DNA from: DAOTTW01 sp034437615
GTDB lineage: Bacteria; Chloroflexota; Anaerolineae; Aggregatilineales; Phototrophicaceae
Direction: 5' to 3'
Assembly: GCA_034437615.1 (NCBI GenBank)
Contig: DAOTTW010000113.1
Span: 1-7,039, forward strand
Length of the DNA stretch: 7,039 bases
Shown: piece after piece, positions 1-5,907 of the stretch
Layout: each line of letters begins with the position of its first letter
Position numbering within the stretch: the first letter of the stretch is position 1
Made by a program: the position numbers and the translations under genes
Notes under the pieces: model-generated
Told to the model about the DNA's origin: nothing
Seen by the model: only the letters and a program-made list of their open reading frames with translations
Database searches by the model: none

Positions 1-376
1 GCGGATGCACGCGCAGGCAAGTTCTCGCACGTCGCCGTCGAGAACGCCGAACGCTTTGGGCGCAACGACAGCGAAGCATTAGCAGCGATAGACGAATTGC
101 ATGAGCTAGGCATTGCTGTGCGCTTTGCAGACTATTGAGATGGTTGATCGGGTCGTGATCGACTCGCTGGGAAAGATTCTACGGATGGAACTGCTGCCAC
201 CGTTCGCCTATCTGCAAGATGTGACACGCAAGGTACAAGCGGGCGACGGTGAGGCTGATAGAAAAACAAAAACCAGCAATGATGCTGGCCAATGTTCGGA
301 CTACGTCCTGTATGGTACCCCCGACAGGACTCGAACCTGTGCCTTCGGCTCCGGAGGCCGACGCTCTATCCACTGA
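1..376 (+). pseudogene. Serine recombinase remnant, internally deleted and frameshifted, 5' part outside the window
   Basis: The first 135 bases read in frame 1 as 45 residues ending in Tyr, then TGA at 136-138. They contain ENAERFGRNDSEALAAIDEL, which matches the part of the resolvase/invertase catalytic domain usually written as (D)R(F/L)GRN...AIDEL. Immediately after, frame 2 (from about 137) reads EMVDRVVIDSLGKIL and then ELLPPFAYLQDVT. This resembles the far C-terminal end of large serine recombinases, usually several hundred residues downstream. The rest of the catalytic domain, the recombinase domain, the zinc ribbon and the coiled coil are missing between the two pieces, so an internal deletion with a +1 frame change is inferred. 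Frame 2 stays open until TGA at 374-376, inside the antisense tRNA gene. The last part, from about 312, is simply tRNA sequence read backwards. The gene start lies upstream of the window. The N-terminal fragment is assigned with high confidence; the tail assignment rests on remembered family resemblance. Confidence 0.72.
262..288 (-). terminator. Intrinsic terminator of the tRNA-Arg gene
   Basis: On the minus strand the stem CCAGCA, loop TCAT and stem TGCTGG (plus coordinates 288 to 273) are followed directly by TTTTTGTTTTT (272 to 262). This is a 6-bp perfect stem with a tetraloop and a near-continuous U-tract, the classical Rho-independent form. It begins 25 nt past the tRNA CCA end. On the plus strand the same hairpin has no U-tract, so it serves only the tRNA transcript. 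It lies inside the reading frame of the recombinase tail. Confidence 0.85.
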
Positions 377-387
377 GCTACGGGGGC
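313..387 (-). tRNA. tRNA-Arg, anticodon CCG, CCA encoded
   Basis: The minus strand from 387 to 313 folds as a complete 75-nt tRNA. The acceptor arm is GCCCCCG with CGGGGGU. The D-arm is GCTC/GAGC around an AGTGGATA loop. The anticodon stem is TCGGC/GCCGA around loop CTCCGGA, giving anticodon CCG, which reads the Arg codon CGG. The variable loop is short, and the T-arm is ACAGG/CCTGT around TTCGAGT. Discriminator A73 is at 316 and the CCA end is encoded at 315-313. The only irregularity is a G1-U72 wobble at the top of the acceptor stem, where a G-C pair would be expected. The gene is a single transcription unit with its own promoter (396-424) and terminator (262-288). Confidence 0.96.
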
Positions 388-395
388 TTTTCAAT

Positions 396-424
396 ACTAT
401 ACACAAATTATCGGCGTTGGGCAA
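396..424 (-). promoter_or_regulatory. Sigma70-type promoter of the tRNA-Arg gene
   Basis: On the minus strand a -35 box TTGCCC (424-419) is followed by a 17-nt spacer and a -10 box TATAGT (401-396). The -10 box ends 8 nt before the tRNA 5' end at 387, so transcription would start at or just before the first tRNA base. The optimal spacing and position support the call; the -35 box matches consensus at only four of six positions. Confidence 0.62.
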
Positions 425-445
425 GCCGCACTGCGTGAGTGTGGG

Positions 446-461
446 CGGATCTAATCGGATC
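446..461. repeat. Short direct repeat CGGATC, 10-bp period
   Basis: CGGATC occurs at 446-451 and again at 456-461, one helical turn apart, in the intergenic region between the divergent tRNA and importer genes. The repeat lies just upstream of the candidate importer promoter. It could be a pair of half-sites for a regulator bound on one face of the DNA, but a six-base repeat can arise by chance. Confidence 0.3.
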
Positions 462-463
462 GC

Positions 464-496
464 TTTACTTTATGGCCGTTTCTTGCTAAAACTAGC
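464..496 (+). promoter_or_regulatory. Candidate promoter and overlapping operator for the importer operon
   Basis: TTTACT (464-469) and TAAAAC (487-492) are separated by 17 nt; each matches the sigma70 consensus at four of six positions. The -10 box sits inside an inverted repeat, GCTA-AAAC-TAGC (485-496), which would suit repressor binding, and the CGGATC repeat lies just upstream. The 5' leader would be about 80 nt. A second candidate is TTATAA at 525-530 with TGTTTC at 502-507, also 17 nt apart. The sequence does not decide between them. Confidence 0.3.
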
Positions 497-576
497 GCAT
501 GTGTTTCTCAGTGGTTGTAGGGATTTATAAACCGGAGAAGCCCATCTAATCCATTACATTTTTACGGAGCATACTT

Positions 577-1851
577 ATGCGTAAACTGATACTGTTAATT
601 TTGGTGGCTTTTGGCCTGACATCGTTCGGCGCTTTTGCGCAGGATGAGGTCGTCGAGCTAACGATGGGAAGCTGGCGTACAGAGGACATCGAGCAATGGG
701 ATGCTATCATCGCCGCTTTCAACGAAGCATTTCCGAATATCCAAGTCTCCTTCGAGCCAACGCTGAACACAGAATATGATTCCTCGCTGCGAGCGCAGCT
801 TGACGCCGGTGGTGGCCCGGACCTGATTACATGCCGTCCGTTCGACATCAGCCTCGCGCTGTACGAACAGGGCTACCTGGCATCTGTGAATGGCCTGCTC
901 GAAGACGAAAACGGCGAGAGCGCATTCGGCCCGGTTGCCCGTAGTGGTTGGATCGCTGGCGACGGTGAGACGGTCTACTGCGTGCCGATGGCCTCTGTGC
1001 TGCATGGCTTTTTCTACAACGCTGCGATGTTTGAAGAGAATGGCTGGTCCGTTCCTGAAACGACGGATGAATTCATGGCCTTGCTAGAGGAGATCGACGC
1101 GGATGGCATCACACCGTTGGCGATGGGCACGGCTGACGGTTGGACGAACTGGACGATGGGCTTCCACAACAATGCGCCCAACTGGTACGGTGGCGAAGAA
1201 GGCCGTCAGGCGCTGATTGCCGGGGAGGTTGCACTGACCGATCCGCAATTCCAGGAACCCGTCGCGTGGGTGCTGGGCTGGGAACCGTACTTGCCGAGTG
1301 GCTACGCTTCGGTTGGCTATGCGGATACACAGCAGCTATTTCCGTTCGGGGGCGCGGCCATCTTCCCGGCTGGCTCATGGGATATTCCGTTATTCCAAGC
1401 GGAAGAAGAAGACGGCTTTTTCCGTCTGGGTGCCTTCAAGCCGCCCGTACCAGAAGCCGATCAGCAGTGCTATGTGACCGATCATGTCGACATCGGCCTG
1501 GGCATGAACCTCAACAGCAGCGAGGCAGAGCAAGCCGCCGCCCGTACCTTCTTAGAATGGGTTGCGGGGCCAGAATTCGCAGCGCTGTACACCAATCAGC
1601 AGCCTGGTTTCTTCTCGCTGAGCAATTACCCGATTGAAATCGAGAACGAAGTGGCCGCAGAGATGGCAAGCTGGAAAGAAGAATGCGAGACGACAATCCG
1701 CCTGGAGGCGCAGTTCCTCTCACGCGGCGAAACCTCACCGCGCCTGGAAGCGTGGCGCTTGTTCCCGGCGGCCTTCGCTGGTGAAGTGACCGCAGAAGAA
1801 ATGATGGCCGAGTTGCAAGGTTACCTCTGGTACCCTGAAGACGAAGAATAG
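577..1851 (+). CDS. Extracellular sugar-binding protein of a CUT1-type ABC importer
   Basis: This 424-residue protein binds the substrate of the importer outside the membrane and delivers it to the two permeases encoded downstream. Residues 1-21 form a Sec signal peptide: Arg2-Lys3, a hydrophobic core at 4-14, and a likely signal peptidase I site after AFA (19-21). No lipobox cysteine is present. The mature part has the layout of the family 1 solute-binding fold: a first strand at VELTMGSW (26-33), the helix with WDAIIAAFNEAFPN (41-54), the PDLI segment (81-84), a hinge-region FYNAAMFEENGW (146-157), and GAAIFPAGSWDI (259-270), which is typical of this family. Trp and Tyr are frequent, as expected in a carbohydrate site. 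Four cysteines (86, 135, 298, 370) could form disulfides. Length is normal for the family. The start is supported by GGAG at 566-569, 7 nt upstream. It is first in its operon. The substrate is unknown. Confidence 0.93.
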   Translation: MRKLILLILVAFGLTSFGAFAQDEVVELTMGSWRTEDIEQWDAIIAAFNEAFPNIQVSFEPTLNTEYDSSLRAQLDAGGGPDLITCRPFDISLALYEQGYLASVNGLLEDENGESAFGPVARSGWIAGDGETVYCVPMASVLHGFFYNAAMFEENGWSVPETTDEFMALLEEIDADGITPLAMGTADGWTNWTMGFHNNAPNWYGGEEGRQALIAGEVALTDPQFQEPVAWVLGWEPYLPSGYASVGYADTQQLFPFGGAAIFPAGSWDIPLFQAEEEDGFFRLGAFKPPVPEADQQCYVTDHVDIGLGMNLNSSEAEQAAARTFLEWVAGPEFAALYTNQQPGFFSLSNYPIEIENEVAAEMASWKEECETTIRLEAQFLSRGETSPRLEAWRLFPAAFAGEVTAEEMMAELQGYLWYPEDEE

Positions 1852-1859
1852 ATCAACAC

Positions 1860-1879
1860 GGGCGGGGCATCCCCCGCCC
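1860..1879 (+). terminator. GC-rich hairpin after the binding-protein gene (partial terminator or mRNA stabiliser)
   Basis: GGGCGGGG (1860-1867) pairs perfectly with CCCCGCCC (1872-1879) around a CATC loop, starting 8 nt after the stop codon. The bases that follow (TGATACGTTTTATT) contain only a short, delayed T-run, so termination is probably incomplete. Hairpins in this position, between binding-protein and permease genes, are known in sugar importer operons to keep the binding-protein mRNA abundant relative to the permeases. That role is inferred here. Confidence 0.6.
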
Positions 1880-1922
1880 TGATACGTTTTATTGCCATAT
1901 TTTTTGTTAGGATGCAAATTAG

Positions 1923-2840
1923 ATGCAATCCGCTACCGAGCGCAAGCCTTTTCCCTTCTATATCCTGGTGTTTATCCTACCGGCCTTGCTGTGTTACAGC
2001 GCGTTTATGGCCTTCCCCTTGCTGGATTCGCTGCGCTTGAGCTTGCTGGATTTCAGCCGCGATGGGTCTACGACGTTTGTGGGCCTACGGAATTTCGAGC
2101 GGCTGTTCGGTGAGGAATTCTGGTCGTTTCGTTTCTGGAATGCGCTGCGGAATAACGTCATCTTCTTTTTGATTCATATGGTCGTACAGAACCCGATGGC
2201 ATTGCTGCTAGCGTCGATCTTGACGCGGCGTGGCCTGCGCGGTGTGCCGATCTTCCGCACGATTCTGTTTGCACCCACGACGTTATCTTATGTGATTGTG
2301 GGCTTCATCTGGTCGTTGTTGCTCAGCCCGCTCTGGGGCATCTTGCATGAGCCGCTGACGAATCTTGGGGTGCCGACGCCGTTATTGGGGCGTAGCGATA
2401 CGGCGCTGGTAACGGTGGCGTTGGTGTCGGTGTGGCAGTTTATCGGCTTGCCCATGATGCTATTCGTGGCAGCGCTTATCAGCATCAACGATGAACTGAT
2501 TGATGCGGCGCTGGTCGATGGGGCTAGCGGATGGGATATTTTCTGGCGGATCAAGTTCCCGCTCATTTTGCCGACTGTGGGCATCGTCAGTGTGCTGACT
2601 TTTGTGGGCAATTTTAATTCCTTTGCGCTGATTTACACGATGCAGGGCAGTCAGGGTGACCCGAACCTGGCCACAGATATTTTAGGCACGTTCTTCTTCC
2701 GTACGGCCTTTGGCGCTGGTGGCGCGACGGAACCGAATTACGGCATGGGCACTGCTATTGCGTCGATGATGTTTTTGATTATTCTCGGCGGCGTTTCGCT
2801 CTATCTGTTCGGTGTGCAGCGTCGTCTGGTCAGGACGTAG
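1923..2840 (+). CDS. ABC sugar importer permease, MalF/UgpA type
   Basis: This 305-residue inner-membrane protein would form half of the translocation channel. Six hydrophobic segments are visible at about 12-30, 78-99, 108-135, 161-185, 215-239 and 276-297. The N-terminal FILPALLCYSAFMAFPLLDS and the later VGLRNFERLF (53-62) are typical of the first CUT1 permease. The cytoplasmic EAA loop at 191-218 reads ELIDAALVDGAS... and ends in LILP, with the conserved Gly at 200; this is where the ATPase docks. Length is normal for the family. The start is fixed by an in-frame TAG at 1920-1922 directly before the ATG. The ribosome site is weak: AGGA at 1909-1912, 10 nt upstream. It lies 71 bp after the binding-protein gene, behind the hairpin, and 10 bp before the partner permease. 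Confidence 0.95.
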   Translation: MQSATERKPFPFYILVFILPALLCYSAFMAFPLLDSLRLSLLDFSRDGSTTFVGLRNFERLFGEEFWSFRFWNALRNNVIFFLIHMVVQNPMALLLASILTRRGLRGVPIFRTILFAPTTLSYVIVGFIWSLLLSPLWGILHEPLTNLGVPTPLLGRSDTALVTVALVSVWQFIGLPMMLFVAALISINDELIDAALVDGASGWDIFWRIKFPLILPTVGIVSVLTFVGNFNSFALIYTMQGSQGDPNLATDILGTFFFRTAFGAGGATEPNYGMGTAIASMMFLIILGGVSLYLFGVQRRLVRT

Positions 2841-2850
2841 GGGTTGAGCC

Positions 2851-3741
2851 ATGTCAGTTATCAAAATAAATTGGAAACCCAACAAGCGTAAAAACCGGGC
2901 GCAGGGCGACGTGAAGCCCGCTATCGACTGGGGCAACCTATCTGGCTATGCTATTTTGCTGTTATATTCGTTGCTGGCGCTGTTGCCGATCTTCGTTGTG
3001 GTAATTAACTCGCTGAAATCGCGCCGTGCAATCTTCACCGACCCGTATGGCCTGCCCAACCCGATTGACCTCATCGGTTATGAGACGGTCTTTCAGCGCA
3101 CCAACTTCGCGACGTATTACTGGAATAGCTTCTTCATTACGGTGGTGGTGTTGTTTTTGGTGTTGCTTTTCGGCGCGATGGCCGCCTATGCGCTCTCGGA
3201 GTTTCGCTTCCCTGGCAATCGTTTTTTGGCGCTGTTCTTTGCGCTCGGCATCATGATTCCGATTCGCCTGGGCACGGTCAGCATCATCCGCATCATGGAT
3301 ACGCTCAACCTGCAAGGCACCATTTGGTCGCTGATCATCTTATACACAGCCTGGGGCATACCGATCACGGTGTTTATCCTGACGGAATTCATGCGAGACA
3401 TCCCCAAAGACCTGAAAGATGCCGCACGGGTGGACGGTGCCAACGAATACCGCATCTTCTTTCAGTTGGTCGTGCCGCTGGTGCGCCCGGCGTTGGCGAC
3501 GGTTGCCGTCTTTCACATGATCCCCGTCTGGAATGACCTGTGGTGGCCGCTGGTGCTGGCCAACACCGAGGAAACGCGCACGATCACACTGGGCGTCTCG
3601 GAGTTCGTGGGCCAGTTCAGGACGAATTACAGCGCGTTGCTGGCGTCGCTGACGATTGCGATGTTGCCGATTCTGATCCTGTATGCGGTCTTCTCACGGC
3701 AGTTGATACGCGGCATCTCTGCCGGGGCGGTCAAGAGCTAG
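2851..3741 (+). CDS. ABC sugar importer permease, MalG/UgpE type
   Basis: This 296-residue membrane protein is the second half of the channel. A basic cytoplasmic N-terminus (residues 1-25, rich in Lys/Arg) precedes hydrophobic segments at about 32-53, 93-115, 124-145, 158-178, 211-231 and 264-284. Family signs include AAYALSEFRFPG (111-122), the EAA loop at about 187-214 with DLKDAARVDGAN and Gly196, the VWNDLWWPLVL segment (226-236), and the C-terminal RQLIRGISAGAVKS, which is close to the usual MalG-type ending. The gene follows the other permease by 10 bp; GGGG and TTGAG in that gap may serve the ribosome. No ATP-binding subunit gene follows. Instead its last 11 bp overlap the convergent MFS gene. 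Confidence 0.95.
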   Translation: MSVIKINWKPNKRKNRAQGDVKPAIDWGNLSGYAILLLYSLLALLPIFVVVINSLKSRRAIFTDPYGLPNPIDLIGYETVFQRTNFATYYWNSFFITVVVLFLVLLFGAMAAYALSEFRFPGNRFLALFFALGIMIPIRLGTVSIIRIMDTLNLQGTIWSLIILYTAWGIPITVFILTEFMRDIPKDLKDAARVDGANEYRIFFQLVVPLVRPALATVAVFHMIPVWNDLWWPLVLANTEETRTITLGVSEFVGQFRTNYSALLASLTIAMLPILILYAVFSRQLIRGISAGAVKS

Positions 3742-4903
3742 CCAGAACGCGCTTCGGCATGAAGCGGCGACGCGCCGCGAACAGCAACAATACGCCTAAC
3801 ACAGCGACAAGCCCCATAAGCTGAAACAACACACGCGGGCCGAGGTTGTCGAAAATCCAGCCAGCTATTGGTCCGGTGAGCAGTTGCGCCAACGCTGGCA
3901 CCGTGCCTTGTGCAATGGTCTGGTTGGTGGCGGCGTTGGCAGGATGACTGATGCGCGAGACAAGCAGCGTTATGGCGATGTGCTGGAATGAATAGAACGT
4001 CCCGCGTATCAACATCAGTGGCAGTAGCAAGCTCGTACCGATCAGCAATGACGAGACGAACCAGATGCCAGCCATACCCAGGATGCCGATTATCAAGGCA
4101 TAACGTATCGGTATGACGCGCATCACGCGCTCCATAACCATCATCGACGGAATTTCCGCCAGTGCCGCAACCGACACCAACACACCGATCATGCCCGTAC
4201 TGGCCCCTAGCGCCTGTTGATAATACACGAAGGCAAAACCGAGATAGGTCGTCATGCCGATGGTGAACAGGAACCAGCCAACCATCAAGAGGATGAACGT
4301 GGGCGAGCGCCCCTGTACCGCGTCAAATTCTGGTGGCTCGTCGGATTCTGGTTTGCCGGTATGGGCGGGTATACTGCGTACAAACGGCAGCGAGAGCAGG
4401 TTTGTAGCGGCTGCCGCGATGAACAGCAGGCTGTAACCACCCGCCGCGAAAATCAAGCCGCTTATCATGGTTGTCACAGCCCAACCCAGCGACCCCCACG
4501 CCCGAATGCGCCCGTAAATATCGCGCCGCTCACGCTTCAGACGTGTAATCGACAGTTCAGCCAGCAAAGACGCCCCCGGCAGATCAGCCAGGTCACGCAA
4601 GATCACCATTAGGCCCAGCCATAAACGCCCCAGGTTGCCTAAGATGAAGCCAATGGTTGCAGCGGTGTTGGCGAATAGCAACCAGACGAACAAGCGGCGA
4701 TGTGTGCTGTTACGGTCTGCTAATGAGCTAAGCAACGGCGGCACAATCAAGCGTAATCCGGCGCTGAGGCTAAGCACCAAGCCGACCTCAAAGCCGCTGA
4801 AGCCCACCGAAACGAGATACAGGCTGATAAACGGAACCGTCAGGCCACGCGCAGCAAAGTTCAGGAATGTGAGTGTTGATAACGACTGCCTCCAATTATG
4901 CAT
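3731..4903 (-). CDS. MFS transporter, LacY/nucleoside-symporter-like (MFS_1_like group)
   Basis: This 390-residue integral membrane protein has two six-helix halves joined by a hydrophilic loop at about 180-200 (HTGKPESDEPPEFDAVQGRS). The loop between helices 2 and 3 carries a motif A-like LADRNSTHRR (61-70), and GRIRAWGSLGW (131-141) matches the R-x-W-G-S-x-G signature of the MFS_1_like/nucleoside H+ symporter group. LTGPIAGWIFDNLGPR (342-357) is a typical second-half MFS stretch. It would move a small solute in exchange with or together with a proton; the substrate and direction are unknown. It is last in a three-gene minus-strand operon. Its ATG shares one base with the TGA of the oxidoreductase upstream (TGATG at 4905-4901), so translation is probably coupled, and no strong ribosome site is seen. 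Drug efflux is possible but less likely given the sequence type and neighbours. Confidence 0.9.
   Translation of the reverse strand: MHNWRQSLSTLTFLNFAARGLTVPFISLYLVSVGFSGFEVGLVLSLSAGLRLIVPPLLSSLADRNSTHRRLFVWLLFANTAATIGFILGNLGRLWLGLMVILRDLADLPGASLLAELSITRLKRERRDIYGRIRAWGSLGWAVTTMISGLIFAAGGYSLLFIAAAATNLLSLPFVRSIPAHTGKPESDEPPEFDAVQGRSPTFILLMVGWFLFTIGMTTYLGFAFVYYQQALGASTGMIGVLVSVAALAEIPSMMVMERVMRVIPIRYALIIGILGMAGIWFVSSLLIGTSLLLPLMLIRGTFYSFQHIAITLLVSRISHPANAATNQTIAQGTVPALAQLLTGPIAGWIFDNLGPRVLFQLMGLVAVLGVLLLFAARRRFMPKRVLASS
3750..3778. repeat. Two adjacent hairpins just past the convergent gene ends
   Basis: CGCTTC-GGCAT-GAAGCG (3750-3766) and GCGGCG-ACG-CGCCGC (3764-3778) are perfect 6-bp inverted repeats that share three bases, so they exclude one another. 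They begin 8 nt after the stop of the importer permease and lie within the last codons of the MFS gene, which encode a basic tail. Neither has a T-tract on either strand. They may mark the 3' end of the importer mRNA, or they may only reflect Arg/Lys-rich coding sequence. Confidence 0.4.
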
Positions 4904-5901
4904 CAGGCACCCAAACGCACCACGTCATGACGTTGCGCCGACTCGAAGCAGGCCAGGGCGACGCGCAAGGCTTCGTAGCCATCGCGCCACGTCACGGCAG
5001 GGGTGCGGTCCTCACGGATCGCTGCGACAAACTCGTTAATCATGGCCTGGTTCGGGTCTGGCCCATAATTCAGCCATGTGGGATGTTGTGGCGTCTGCGG
5101 TGAATAAAGCGTCAGGTATTGCGCCAGATTATCGAGCGTGACGAAGCCATCGCTGCCGACAATATCCAGTTTGAAATGCCCCCAACGTGGATACGATAGC
5201 GGACGACTCCAACTACAGTCTATTGTCGCGAAGACGCCGTTCGCCATCTCCAGCGTGACGATGCCTGCTGTATCAACGTCTACTTCGCCAGGGTAAAACA
5301 GGTTATCTATCTCGGCATAGACGCTGACGACATCACAACCGAAGAACCAGCGGTAAATATCCGTCAGGTGTACCGTGTGGTCCATGACTGCGCCGCCACC
5401 TGCCAGCGCCTTTTGTGCGAACCAGGCCCGATGCTCACGCGGGATTTTGCTATGATTGATGCCGTTTACCGCGTAGACCTGCCCCAGATCACCACGATCT
5501 AGCGTCGCCTTGACCTGCTGTGCTTCGGGCGCAAAGCGCATCGGGAAGGCCGTCATAAATTTCACGTTGTGGCGTTCGCAAACGTCGCGCATGGCTTCGG
5601 CATCAGCTAATGTCACCTCTATCGGCTTTTCGCACAGCACATGAACGCCCGCTTCTGCTGCCATCTCCACGAGTTGGCGATGGTTGGCGTTTTCAGAGCA
5701 GATCAGCACAGCGTCTAGCCCTTCAGCCAATAGCGCCTCGTGGGTGTTGTAGCACGTCGCATCAAAGACCTGCGCGAAATGCTGGCCGCGTTCGGCATCC
5801 GTATCGGAGAAACCGACGAACTGCGTGCCGGGGATGCTGCGCAGGTTGCCGATATAACCTTCGGCGTGTAGGTGGGCAAAGCTCATGATTCCGAGTCGCA
5901 T
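4903..5901 (-). CDS. Gfo/Idh/MocA family oxidoreductase with non-canonical N-terminal motif
   Basis: This 332-residue cytoplasmic enzyme probably oxidises or reduces a sugar, polyol or sugar acid with NAD(P). The family motif CEKP lies at 90-93, with the expected catalytic Lys92. The GGGAVMDHTVH segment at 168-178 supplies Asp174 and His178 of the usual D-x3-H pair, followed by the DIYRWFFG helix. The N-terminal glycine-rich loop is different: after the first strand (MRLGIM) it reads SFAHLHAEGY (7-16) in place of GxGxxG. FSDTD (31-35) closes the second strand with acidic residues, a pattern that usually favours NAD over NADP. Length is normal. The start lies 6 bp after the preceding oxidoreductase, with AGGAAAG at the end of that gene as the likely ribosome site. 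The stop overlaps the MFS start by one base. The two neighbouring Gfo/Idh proteins are clearly diverged, so this is not a recent duplication. Confidence 0.94.
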   Translation of the reverse strand: MRLGIMSFAHLHAEGYIGNLRSIPGTQFVGFSDTDAERGQHFAQVFDATCYNTHEALLAEGLDAVLICSENANHRQLVEMAAEAGVHVLCEKPIEVTLADAEAMRDVCERHNVKFMTAFPMRFAPEAQQVKATLDRGDLGQVYAVNGINHSKIPREHRAWFAQKALAGGGAVMDHTVHLTDIYRWFFGCDVVSVYAEIDNLFYPGEVDVDTAGIVTLEMANGVFATIDCSWSRPLSYPRWGHFKLDIVGSDGFVTLDNLAQYLTLYSPQTPQHPTWLNYGPDPNQAMINEFVAAIREDRTPAVTWRDGYEALRVALACFESAQRHDVVRLGA

Positions 5902-5907
5902 ATTTCG

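Noticed and set aside
179..424. Minus-strand reading frame containing SSVDRASASGAEGTGSSPVGG
   Set aside because: It is the tRNA-Arg gene translated; this string is a familiar false protein in annotations that overlap tRNAs.
249..530. Plus-strand frame containing PPTGLEPVPSAPEADALSTEL
   Set aside because: It is antisense tRNA sequence read as protein and runs through the promoter region; it shows no protein-like features of its own.
546..1005. Minus-strand frames opposite the start of the binding-protein gene
   Set aside because: They are shadows of a clear signal-peptide-bearing gene on the other strand and match no family.
1140..1637. 165-codon plus-strand frame inside the binding-protein gene
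   Set aside because: It is rich in Arg, Gly and Ser, typical of an off-frame reading of the real gene, and has no suitable ribosome site.
4635..5039. 134-codon plus-strand frame across the MFS/oxidoreductase junction
   Set aside because: It is antisense to two well-supported overlapping genes and has no recognisable domain.
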